In this document: positions 6,596-12,562 of the stretch, piece after piece
How the letters are laid out: each line of letters begins with the position of its first letter
How positions within the stretch are numbered: the stretch's first letter is position 1
Assembly: GCA_900753305.1 (NCBI GenBank)
Contig: CAADYR010000125.1
Span: forward strand, 1 to 15,187
Reading direction: 5' to 3'
DNA length: 15,187 bases
Source: Lachnospiraceae bacterium
GTDB lineage: Bacteria; Bacillota; Clostridia; Lachnospirales; Lachnospiraceae
The notes under the pieces: model-generated
Told to the model about the DNA's origin: nothing
Databases searched by the model: none
What the model saw: the letters and a program-made list of their open reading frames with translations, nothing else
Made by a program: the position numbers and the translations under genes

Positions 6596-7939
6596 TCAGT
6601 AGGAAAGTAATGTCGGTACGGTAATGATAACCATGACAATGCCAAGCAGCATGATCATCGGCACTAGTAATTTCGTTCCCGCCTTCTCTCCAAGTTTTCT
6701 GGCTGCATGTTTGCGTTCTTCAAATGCATTTGCAGCTTCTGCCTGCAACATGGATGCCAGATTGGCACTTCCTTTTGTAAGATTCTGTGTCAAAAGAGCA
6801 GAAAGTCTGGTATATCCTGCAAGTCTGCACCTTCGTCCAAATTTCTCCAGTGCATCTCTTGCCGTTAATCCATTTTCCATTTCATGAACTGTCAACAGCA
6901 TTTCTTCATATGCATAACGCTTCTTTCCTGTCTGTTCCAGTTCTCTGCAATAATCTAAAACAACTCTGCTCCATGCTGCCTGCACTGTCATTCCTGCACT
7001 GATAAGCAATGATATCTTCCCTACAATGTCAGGATAATCCGCCTGCATCTCTTCTGCTCTTACCTCTACCTGTTTGTGCAGATCCCTGTCTTTCATGATA
7101 TAAAGCAGGATGGCAACTACAGGTGTCAGAAACAGATATAGTATACCCGTGTTACTCTTTGTCCTGCTCCAGCTAAGTTCTTTTCCGTGAAACTGATCCG
7201 GCAGGATCATATATTCTTTTTCTCTGTATGCTTCCTCTGCTTCCAGTATTTCCAATGACAGTTTTTCCTGCATTTCAAGCGGTTCTGCTCTGTCATAGAT
7301 ACTACAGCCAAAGGAATATTCCGTTTCAAAAGAGTCAAAGCTTACCCTGGCAGTCAGCATTTCAACCTGTGGCTGTTCTAAGGCATCCTTTAAAAGTTTG
7401 CCCTTTATATCCATGTATTTTTCCGGAATGATCCATTCCACCTTAAAGGGATAACCATCTATTACATTGACTAAGTTCAGATCATAACTGATATGATCCA
7501 GAGATTCATTGCGTCCCAGTATCTGCAGTTCCAACTCTGTCAGAAATTTCTGATAAAGTTCTTCTATTTCCTGCTCAGTAAGGCTTCTCTGCATAAGTTC
7601 CAGTTCCAACTGCGCACTCTGTTCTCCATCACTGGCTGTCAATTTAAGGTTCTGACTGTCTCCGTCGTAATTTTCGCGATATATACGATTATCCACAATG
7701 TCGGTATTTTGCATGCCTTTTATCCACACAATAAAGGACAGAAATACACCTGCTGCCAGTACCATGCAGCATAAGGACAATTTAGCCATGACAAATTCCC
7801 GTTGTTTTACTGAAATATCTGCGGTTGGCTCAAGTGTCATTAAATCTTCTCTGACATTATGATCGTACAGGAGCTTATCCGGTTTACGAGGAAGATGTTC
7901 CAGCCATTTATACAGTTTTGCCGCAAATTTTTCTCCCAT
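6596..7939 (-). CDS. tadC: TadC-like inner-membrane platform protein with large inserted ectodomain
   Basis: The C-terminal part (about 300-420) is a T2SSF/GspF-type domain (EMQADYPDIVGKISLLISAGMTVQAAW; later KGSANLASMLQAEA near 390-402) flanked by membrane segments at about 265-282 and 424-444, as in TadC. In addition there is an N-terminal membrane segment (53-73) followed by about 190 hydrophilic residues (74-264) rich in Glu and Leu with predicted coiled-coil-like stretches (110-145). Total length is 447, against roughly 300 for ordinary TadC. The extra part should lie outside the membrane if the T2SSF domain is cytoplasmic. With TadB it forms the platform on which the TadA ATPase acts to extract pilin from the membrane. 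It begins one base after the tadB stop (TAGAATG), with GAGG seven bases before the ATG. Confidence 0.85.
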   Translation of the reverse strand: MGEKFAAKLYKWLEHLPRKPDKLLYDHNVREDLMTLEPTADISVKQREFVMAKLSLCCMVLAAGVFLSFIVWIKGMQNTDIVDNRIYRENYDGDSQNLKLTASDGEQSAQLELELMQRSLTEQEIEELYQKFLTELELQILGRNESLDHISYDLNLVNVIDGYPFKVEWIIPEKYMDIKGKLLKDALEQPQVEMLTARVSFDSFETEYSFGCSIYDRAEPLEMQEKLSLEILEAEEAYREKEYMILPDQFHGKELSWSRTKSNTGILYLFLTPVVAILLYIMKDRDLHKQVEVRAEEMQADYPDIVGKISLLISAGMTVQAAWSRVVLDYCRELEQTGKKRYAYEEMLLTVHEMENGLTARDALEKFGRRCRLAGYTRLSALLTQNLTKGSANLASMLQAEAANAFEERKHAARKLGEKAGTKLLVPMIMLLGIVMVIITVPTLLSY

Positions 7940-7940
7940 T

Positions 7941-8747
7941 CTATACCTCGATTTTTAATATTTTATCGCCCAGCACATATGCTGCTGCATATACGATCAG
8001 GCACACGCTCATTAACAGAACACCTCTTAAATTATGATAAAGCCCCTCAAAAAATCCGGGAGATGTCAGAGAAACATACAACATCATACCAAATGGCATT
8101 ATCTGCATAATTTTCTGTTCCATCTTTTTCTCACTCATAATGGTATTGATTTCTCTTCTGACTTCTGCCTTTCCCTCAATAATGTGCGCCGTATTGCTGA
8201 TTATGCCGGATAAACTTCCTCCATTACGTTTGGCAATACGAAACACCTCTGCAAAATCCCTGATATCCTTTACTCCACTTCTGTTCCCAAGGCTCATCAG
8301 GATATCCTCTAACTGCTCATTGTTCCGAAGTCTGCGCGTCAGCAGATATAATTCCTGTGCCATAATACTGTTCTCACCATAAAGCATATAAATATCCCGA
8401 TAAGACTCTTTGAATGCATTTTCTACAGAATAACCCGCCTGCAGATTGGTAGACACAGATAGGATCACATCCCTGAATTCCAGCTCCAGTCTCTGTTTTC
8501 TGTTTCTGCATAGAGTATCTCTTCTCCTGATGAGGAAAAAATATACCGCAGGAAGTAATGTGATAAATGCGATCACACTATTAAAAAACAGTCTGCTGAT
8601 CACTGCGATTCCCATACACCCAAAAATCATGTTTAAGATCAGTTCTTTTGTTGAAAAATAGTATTCTTCATAATTTATTTCTTTGCTCTGCTTATTTTTT
8701 GTTATAAAAATATTTTTTGTTACTTTATTTATTTTTGTTACTTTCAT
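7941..8747 (-). CDS. tadB: TadB-like platform protein (T2SSF family)
   Basis: A 268-residue protein with two N-terminal membrane segments (about 35-72), a cytoplasmic T2SSF domain (about 85-215; LEFRDVILSVSTNLQAGYSVENAF and FRIAKRNGGSL) and two C-terminal membrane segments (about 217-262). TadB pairs with TadC as the membrane platform for Flp assembly. The first 20 residues are an unusual lysine/threonine stretch with three hexapeptide units, VTKINK, VTKNIF and ITKNKQ, encoded by an 18-bp tandem repeat. The ATG is eight bases after the tadA stop and has no Shine-Dalgarno sequence, only the A-rich repeat, so translation probably depends on coupling to tadA. No better in-frame start is seen before the first membrane segment. 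Confidence 0.85.
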   Translation of the reverse strand: MKVTKINKVTKNIFITKNKQSKEINYEEYYFSTKELILNMIFGCMGIAVISRLFFNSVIAFITLLPAVYFFLIRRRDTLCRNRKQRLELEFRDVILSVSTNLQAGYSVENAFKESYRDIYMLYGENSIMAQELYLLTRRLRNNEQLEDILMSLGNRSGVKDIRDFAEVFRIAKRNGGSLSGIISNTAHIIEGKAEVRREINTIMSEKKMEQKIMQIMPFGMMLYVSLTSPGFFEGLYHNLRGVLLMSVCLIVYAAAYVLGDKILKIEV

Positions 8748-8758
8748 AATTTTTGTTA
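8687..8758 (-). repeat. Four-copy 18-bp A/T-rich tandem repeat over the tadA/tadB junction
   Basis: The word TAACAAAAA occurs four times on the minus strand at an exact 18-base spacing (starting at 8758, 8740, 8722 and 8704). The full units diverge in their second half. The first copy supplies the TAA stop of tadA and carries the tadB ATG. Copies two to four lie inside tadB and, being six codons long, encode a hexapeptide repeat without breaking the frame. Confidence 0.85.
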
Positions 8759-9979
8759 ATATGATAGACCTGCTGCCGCAAGCTTCTGTGTATGTACTAA
8801 CGGATTACAAAACTGAAGCTCCCCAAGCACACGTCCATCCTCATCTGTCCCTGTTTCCATGAATTCGTATACAGTTCTTGTTATGACCTCTCCCTGCTCA
8901 TAACCAGTCACTTCCGCAATTTCCAGGACTCGGCGGGATTTGTCCCGCAGCCTTCCCAGTTGTACAATAATATCCACCCCCGATGCGATCTGACGCCGTA
9001 CCGCACTAAGAGGCAAGTCCATTCCCATAAGCACCATAGTTTCCAGTCTCATAAGCATATCTGCGGCAGAATTAGCATGACCCGTACTAAGCGAACCATC
9101 ATGTCCGGTGTTGAGTGCCTGTAACATATCAATCGCTTCACTGCCTCTGACTTCTCCGACAATGATTCTGTCCGGCCGCATTCGCAGAGAACTTTTGATC
9201 AGATCACGGATCGTAACGGCAGTTGTCCCTTCTCCTTTACTATCTCTTGTTTCAAGCCTGACCAGATTAGGAATTCCCTGAAGCTGAAGTTCTGCTGAAT
9301 CTTCAATTGTGATCACTCTGTCCGTAGACGGAATATACTGCGATAATGCATTCAAAAACGTTGTTTTACCCGAGCCTGTGCCACCACTGATCATTATGTT
9401 ATACCCTGCTTTTACCCACTTCTCCAGATCATCTGCTGCCTGTTTTGTAATGGAGCCAAATTCCAGTAGATCATCCATGCCGATCGGATGAGATGGAAAT
9501 CTGCGGATTGTCACAATAGGACCATTAAGCGCTACTGGCGCAAGTATTATATTCACACGGGCTCCACTTTCCAGTCTGGCATCCACGATTGGCGATGCTT
9601 CATTAACTGCCCTGTTACATTTTGCTACGATCTGCTGTATCACATCTTCCAGCTTATCCCGGGATGCAAATTTTTTTTCCCATTCACAGAGTCTTCCGTT
9701 TCGCTCAATAAAAATACTTTGTGTACCATTGATCATAATTTCTGTAATTTCTTCCGCTTCCACCAGTTCCTGTAAAATATCCATTCGTCTGATCGCATCA
9801 AAAACTTCCCGTCCAAGCTGTTGTCTGTCTTTTAATGACAATGCATACTGCCTTGAACAGCGCACTACCATATCATCTATGATTTCTCTGACTTCCTCAT
9901 CAGACACTTCTCTTGAAAGATCGATTCTCTCCCTCAGACCATTTTCCACAGTCTGTCTACACTGTTCATACCTCTCCAT
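8756..9979 (-). CDS. tadA: TadA/CpaF secretion ATPase
   Basis: A 407-residue GspE-superfamily ATPase that powers Flp pilus assembly at the cytoplasmic membrane. The N-terminal domain is at about 1-160. Motifs are complete: Walker A GGTGSGKT (199-206), Asp box TIEDSAEL (224-231), Walker B RIIVGEVRG (271-279) and His box GHDGSLSTGHANS (292-304). The length is close to that of other CpaF proteins. AAAGGG seven bases before the ATG supports the start, which overlaps the end of tadZ by 14 bases. Downstream, tadB starts eight bases after its stop. It acts as a hexamer, by family knowledge, on the TadB/TadC platform. Confidence 0.95.
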   Translation of the reverse strand: MERYEQCRQTVENGLRERIDLSREVSDEEVREIIDDMVVRCSRQYALSLKDRQQLGREVFDAIRRMDILQELVEAEEITEIMINGTQSIFIERNGRLCEWEKKFASRDKLEDVIQQIVAKCNRAVNEASPIVDARLESGARVNIILAPVALNGPIVTIRRFPSHPIGMDDLLEFGSITKQAADDLEKWVKAGYNIMISGGTGSGKTTFLNALSQYIPSTDRVITIEDSAELQLQGIPNLVRLETRDSKGEGTTAVTIRDLIKSSLRMRPDRIIVGEVRGSEAIDMLQALNTGHDGSLSTGHANSAADMLMRLETMVLMGMDLPLSAVRRQIASGVDIIVQLGRLRDKSRRVLEIAEVTGYEQGEVITRTVYEFMETGTDEDGRVLGELQFCNPLVHTQKLAAAGLSY

Positions 9980-10994
9980 ACTCTATCCCTTTATCCTGTA
10001 TATCCCTCAACATGCATTTCATCTGATCTCCCAGTCTGGTCATTTCCAGGTGTCCATAATCACTACATTCCCTCTCCCAGCCCTCCGGCAGACGGTTTAC
10101 CTGGGTTTTATCTGCAATCGTTTCTGCACCTCTTGCCACCAGCAGCTTACGATACTGGGACTGCATTGACGGAGACTGCTCACAACTGCCCTGCAATAAT
10201 ATGATCTTATCGCTTCTTGCCAGCAATGAATAAAAGCCCTGACAAATTTCAGACAGATCCAGAATAATTACTTCATAGCTGCCACTATCCATCAGAATAT
10301 CAATTGCCTGTTTCCATTGTTCCATCGTAATCTGCAACAGATCTGCATAATCCAGTGCTGGAGGCAGATAATGCAGACCTCCCAGAGATTTACGCATACT
10401 TTCCAGTTTATACAGTGCCTTGTCTGCATACTGCAGAACAAAATAAAAATAATCTGTTACATCTGCTTCATACTCTGTATTCAGTAAATCTTCAAATCCG
10501 GCAAAAGCCCTTAGATTCAGATATAGAACTTTATTTCCTGCATTTGAAAGTATCTGCCCTGCTGCCAGCGCTGCGGCTGTCTGCCCATCCGGTCTGTCCG
10601 GTGAATAAAAACTTATAAGTTTTGTTTTATTTCTGGTCAGTACACTGCTTCCGCTACAGGATGCATCTGCCGCATAATCTTCCATTACCTGTGCAAAAAT
10701 TTCTCCCATGGACTGAAATTTTGCAATGACCGGATACCTTCTGTCTGCTGCCTGTCCATTCTCCCATAACAGATATTTTTTTTCTGCCCGTATGTCATCT
10801 GCACTTTCCGTATATACATTTTCTCCGATCAGGAATATCTCAAATTTCCTTTCCAGGCTGTATGTAAGAGCCTGTTTCAAATTGGAAAAGATAAGAATAT
10901 GAAAATCCGCCGCACCTTTTCTCTCGAAATACTCCTGCATACCCTGTAGATATCGTTCATCCCTGTCACAAACTGCCAGTAACTTTTCTCTCAT
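9966..10994 (-). CDS. tadZ: TadZ/CpaE-like localisation protein with degenerate ATPase site
   Basis: The protein has 342 residues. Residues about 5-110 look like a receiver-type domain (acidic Asp10 and Asp12), but the strand that should carry the phosphorylated Asp reads FEIFLIGEN, so it is an atypical receiver. Residues about 125-330 are a MinD/ParA-like fold: the P-loop position reads FYSPDRPDGQTAAA (129-142) with no lysine at the canonical places, while the later strand VIILDLSE (242-249) keeps the Walker-B-like Asp. TadZ/CpaE proteins of this architecture place Tad machines, often at a pole. The start abuts the prepilin peptidase stop (TAAATG), with GGAAAGG about 11 bases upstream. It is expected to be cytoplasmic and to act with TadA. 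Confidence 0.85.
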   Translation of the reverse strand: MREKLLAVCDRDERYLQGMQEYFERKGAADFHILIFSNLKQALTYSLERKFEIFLIGENVYTESADDIRAEKKYLLWENGQAADRRYPVIAKFQSMGEIFAQVMEDYAADASCSGSSVLTRNKTKLISFYSPDRPDGQTAAALAAGQILSNAGNKVLYLNLRAFAGFEDLLNTEYEADVTDYFYFVLQYADKALYKLESMRKSLGGLHYLPPALDYADLLQITMEQWKQAIDILMDSGSYEVIILDLSEICQGFYSLLARSDKIILLQGSCEQSPSMQSQYRKLLVARGAETIADKTQVNRLPEGWERECSDYGHLEMTRLGDQMKCMLRDIQDKGIEYGEV

Positions 10995-11513
10995 TTATAA
11001 CCATGCCTTTCCGACATCTGCATATAACAGCACACTGCACAATACAGGTACTGCAAGCCTGATCGTTGCCGCCTTACCTGCAACGGGCATATTATCTGTA
11101 ACTACTCCTGTCATTATGATCTTACGAATATAAAAGAACATATCTTTTAAATGTTTTCTGCATTGTTTTGAGAACAGTATTTTGATCACACATCCAGCTC
11201 CTGCGAGCAGCATTGCTGCCATAATGCATGTAAAAAGCTGCTCTTTTTCCAGATAACTGCCCAACAGCATAAAGAGCTTCACATCTCCTGCTCCCATACC
11301 TCCCAACAGATAGAAGGGATAAAAAACTGCAAATATTACCATGATCTGCAAGATTGTCATGAACAATCCCTGTCCTCCCTGCTGTTGCCAGGTAAGGAAC
11401 AACCCTGTTGCGATTCCGGGAAACATGCACCAGTTAGGTATTTTGTATTTCATAATATCCATGCAGGCTGCTATAAGCAAAATTCCTATTAAAATTTTCA
11501 CTGTGCTATTCAT
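10995..11513 (-). CDS. cpaA: A24 prepilin peptidase, first gene of the Tad operon (CpaA/TadV type)
   Basis: A 172-residue membrane protein with the A24 signature: Asp19 in AACMDIMKYKIPNW and Asp77 in GGMGAGDVKL, the two catalytic aspartates. The IPNW after the first Asp is typical of CpaA/TadV. It should remove the short leader of the Flp and TadE prepilins. As the first gene it follows the promoter at 11558-11585 with a leader of about 37 bases. The binding site AGAAAGG is one base from the ATG at 11513, which is too close; a GTG at codon 5 (11501) has 13 bases of spacing and would give the usual N-terminus VKILIGILLIAACMDI, so the true start is uncertain. The C-terminal part (about 110-160) is longer than in the second A24 gene. 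Confidence 0.85.
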   Translation of the reverse strand: MNSTVKILIGILLIAACMDIMKYKIPNWCMFPGIATGLFLTWQQQGGQGLFMTILQIMVIFAVFYPFYLLGGMGAGDVKLFMLLGSYLEKEQLFTCIMAAMLLAGAGCVIKILFSKQCRKHLKDMFFYIRKIIMTGVVTDNMPVAGKAATIRLAVPVLCSVLLYADVGKAWL

Positions 11514-11522
11514 GCCTTTCTA

Positions 11523-11548
11523 TCAGGTCTTTTGACCGGTCTGCCTGA
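11523..11548 (-). other. Inverted repeats at the start of the Tad-operon leader
   Basis: An outer pair TCAGG/CCTGA (11548-11544 and 11527-11523 on the minus strand) encloses GACCGGTC, an 8-base palindrome (11534-11541), and the overlapping GGTC-AAAA-GACC arms. It falls just downstream of the predicted transcription start and ends directly before the ribosome binding site of the first gene. It could be a small leader hairpin or a repressor operator; short arms keep this tentative. Confidence 0.35.
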
Positions 11549-11557
11549 CGAAGGTTG

Positions 11558-11585
11558 ATTATATCAAGTGTCAGTGATTTGTCTA
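11558..11585 (-). promoter_or_regulatory. Tad-operon promoter (extended -10)
   Basis: Minus strand -35 TAGACA (11585-11580, five of six), a 16-base spacer and a perfect -10 TATAAT (11563-11558) preceded by TG one base away (TGATATAAT), an extended -10. Predicted start is near 11550. It is the only good promoter seen ahead of the eleven-gene Tad operon. Confidence 0.7.
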
Positions 11586-11591
11586 CCCGAA

Positions 11592-11631
11592 ATGTAATAA
11601 CTCGTACTGAGATGTAAAAACTCGTACTAAT
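11592..11631. promoter_or_regulatory. Two 20-bp direct repeats, putative operator between divergent promoters
   Basis: On the plus strand TGTAATAACTCGTACT (11593-11608) recurs as TGTAAAAACTCGTACT (11613-11628), 15 of 16 identical, exactly 20 bases apart. The pair lies directly upstream of the Tad promoter -35 box (ends 11585) and just upstream of the plus-strand promoter. Two copies on the same helix face at about -52 and -72 fit a tandem site for a dimeric activator such as a response regulator. No regulator gene is present in this window. Confidence 0.6.
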
Positions 11632-11641
11632 TTCCAGTATT

Positions 11642-11677
11642 TTGCATAGAATAAAGCAACAGCGCCTATACTATAAT
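11642..11677 (+). promoter_or_regulatory. Probable promoter of the DUF2508 gene
   Basis: A -35-like TTGCAT (11642-11647) is followed after 19 bases by TATACT (11667-11672), which overlaps a perfect TATAAT at 11672-11677. The spacing is loose for either choice, so the exact boxes are uncertain, but the position, about 30 bases before the ATG at 11706, fits. Confidence 0.4.
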
Positions 11678-11705
11678 AACTTCGCAGAAAGGATGTAAAT
11701 AAAGC

Positions 11706-12044
11706 ATGAAAACTTATTTTAGCCTCAAAAGTATCCTGAATAATGATCCTCCTGAAGACAAAAACAAAGCACTTTCCCCCAGAGATATGCTGCTTGCGGA
11801 TATTGCAAAAACACAGCATGCATTAGAGGTTGCTTACTGTGGTTTTGATTATGCTACCGATCCTGATTTAATAGATTGTTATATTTATGAAGTGAATTCG
11901 GCGCTGAAGAGATATCGTTTCCTGTTAAACCAGGCACAGCGCATGGAATTGTTTTTAGAAGAGGAACGCAGTCTGCACCAACAGACCCATATCGTAAAAG
12001 AAGCTCCCTCTATGCGAGGAAGCCTCTCTTTACATCATAATTAG
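11706..12044 (+). CDS. DUF2508 (YaaL-like) family small protein
   Basis: The only plus-strand gene: 112 residues. The central part (about 30-80), ALEVAYCGFDYATDPDLIDC followed by YIYEVNSALKRYRFLLNQA, matches the DUF2508/YaaL core, in which a helix pair surrounds the conserved DPDLID motif. The family is soluble, small and of unknown function. Here it has a longer tail (about 85-112). AAAGG lies about 13 bases before the ATG; a stray ATG-TAA sits between. It diverges from the Tad operon, shares the region with the direct repeats, and converges on fliS, overlapping its last 35 bases. In other Firmicutes YaaL genes usually sit near recR, which is not seen here. Confidence 0.75.
   Translation: MKTYFSLKSILNNDPPEDKNKALSPRDMLLADIAKTQHALEVAYCGFDYATDPDLIDCYIYEVNSALKRYRFLLNQAQRMELFLEEERSLHQQTHIVKEAPSMRGSLSLHHN
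11996..12031. terminator. Bidirectional intrinsic terminator inside the convergent gene ends
   Basis: Plus-strand AGAAGCTCCCTC (11999-12010) pairs with GAGGAAGCCTCT (12016-12027) around a five-base TATGC loop: 12 pairs, two of them G-U or mismatched depending on the strand. It is flanked by AAA(A) on the left and CTTT on the right, so each strand ends in a short U-run. It should end both the fliS transcript and the DUF2508 transcript, and it lies within the last codons of the plus-strand gene and at the stop of fliS. Confidence 0.7.
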
Positions 12045-12486
12045 TCAGACTTTCATTCAAATCTGTCCTGCCATAGGTAAGTCCTGCATAGACAGATTGT
12101 ATATTATCCATAAGAGGGCCTGACTGATCCTGACTGCTGATAGTATAATATGCATCATGCAGCTTGGTGAAGATCATTTGGATCACATCCAGATTATCTG
12201 TTTTAAAACCATAGATGTCTTTTGCCAGTTCCTTATCTGCATAGCAATATAGGGAAAACAGGTTTCTGGACAGTTCATACTCAAAATTAAGACTGGTACG
12301 CATCTGTCCTATACATTCACGGGCAAGCCCAAGATTGTGGACAAACTCCTTTCTGTCCTTTGCCTCATGGGCATTTCTGGCATCCTCGAGATATACAAGC
12401 AGCATCTCATATACAATGACTACGAGCTGCGTTCTGTTTGCCTGTGTAATTTTTCTTGTAAACATTTGCTTTTTTTCTGTTGTCAT
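12010..12486 (-). CDS. fliS: FliS flagellin export chaperone
   Basis: A 158-residue helical protein from the ATG at 12486. MFTRKITQANRTQLVVIVYE, then LLVYLEDA and SLNFEYELSRNLFSLYCYAD follow the FliS pattern, and the tail VYAGLTYGRTDLNESL is typical of clostridial FliS-like proteins. FliS binds the C-terminal helix of flagellin in the cytoplasm, stops it polymerising and delivers it to the export gate. It follows flagellin in the same direction. AAAGG lies about 13 bases before this ATG. The frame is open upstream to an ATG at 12552, but those 22 extra residues cross the hairpin and have no ribosome binding site, so I reject that start. The stop lies within the shared terminator and the 3' end overlaps the convergent gene. 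Confidence 0.85.
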   Translation of the reverse strand: MTTEKKQMFTRKITQANRTQLVVIVYEMLLVYLEDARNAHEAKDRKEFVHNLGLARECIGQMRTSLNFEYELSRNLFSLYCYADKELAKDIYGFKTDNLDVIQMIFTKLHDAYYTISSQDQSGPLMDNIQSVYAGLTYGRTDLNESLTNYDVKRGFLA

Positions 12487-12510
12487 ACTAATAACCACGC
12501 CTTTCAAACA

Positions 12511-12547
12511 CCTGCAAGCTTTCAGGTACTTTGGTACCTTGTGCAGG
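12511..12547 (-). other. Stem-loop between flagellin and fliS
   Basis: On the minus strand CCTGCA (12547-12542) and AGGTAC (12539-12534) pair with GTACCT (12529-12524) and TGCAGG (12516-12511), with a CAAA loop and small internal bulges. No U-run follows, so it is unlikely to be a plain terminator. It lies in the 75-base gap after the flagellin stop and may set the 3' end or protect the flagellin mRNA. Confidence 0.5.
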
Positions 12548-12562
12548 CACAAATTTATACTG

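Noticed and set aside
11693..11698. ATG-TAA mini-frame between the ribosome binding site and the DUF2508 start
   Set aside because: It touches the AAAGG with no spacing, so a ribosome could hardly start there; probably chance.
11583..11819. Minus-strand frame of 78 codons over the divergent region
   Set aside because: It crosses promoters and direct repeats, is antisense to the DUF2508 gene and has no recognisable protein features.
12511..12547. Stem-loop as a rho-independent terminator of flagellin
   Set aside because: The 3' side is followed by TGTTTGAAAGG, not a U-run, so termination is not supported.
12487..12552. Longer fliS start at 12552
   Set aside because: It would place the N-terminus across the stem-loop, with no ribosome binding site; the FliS homology begins after 12486.
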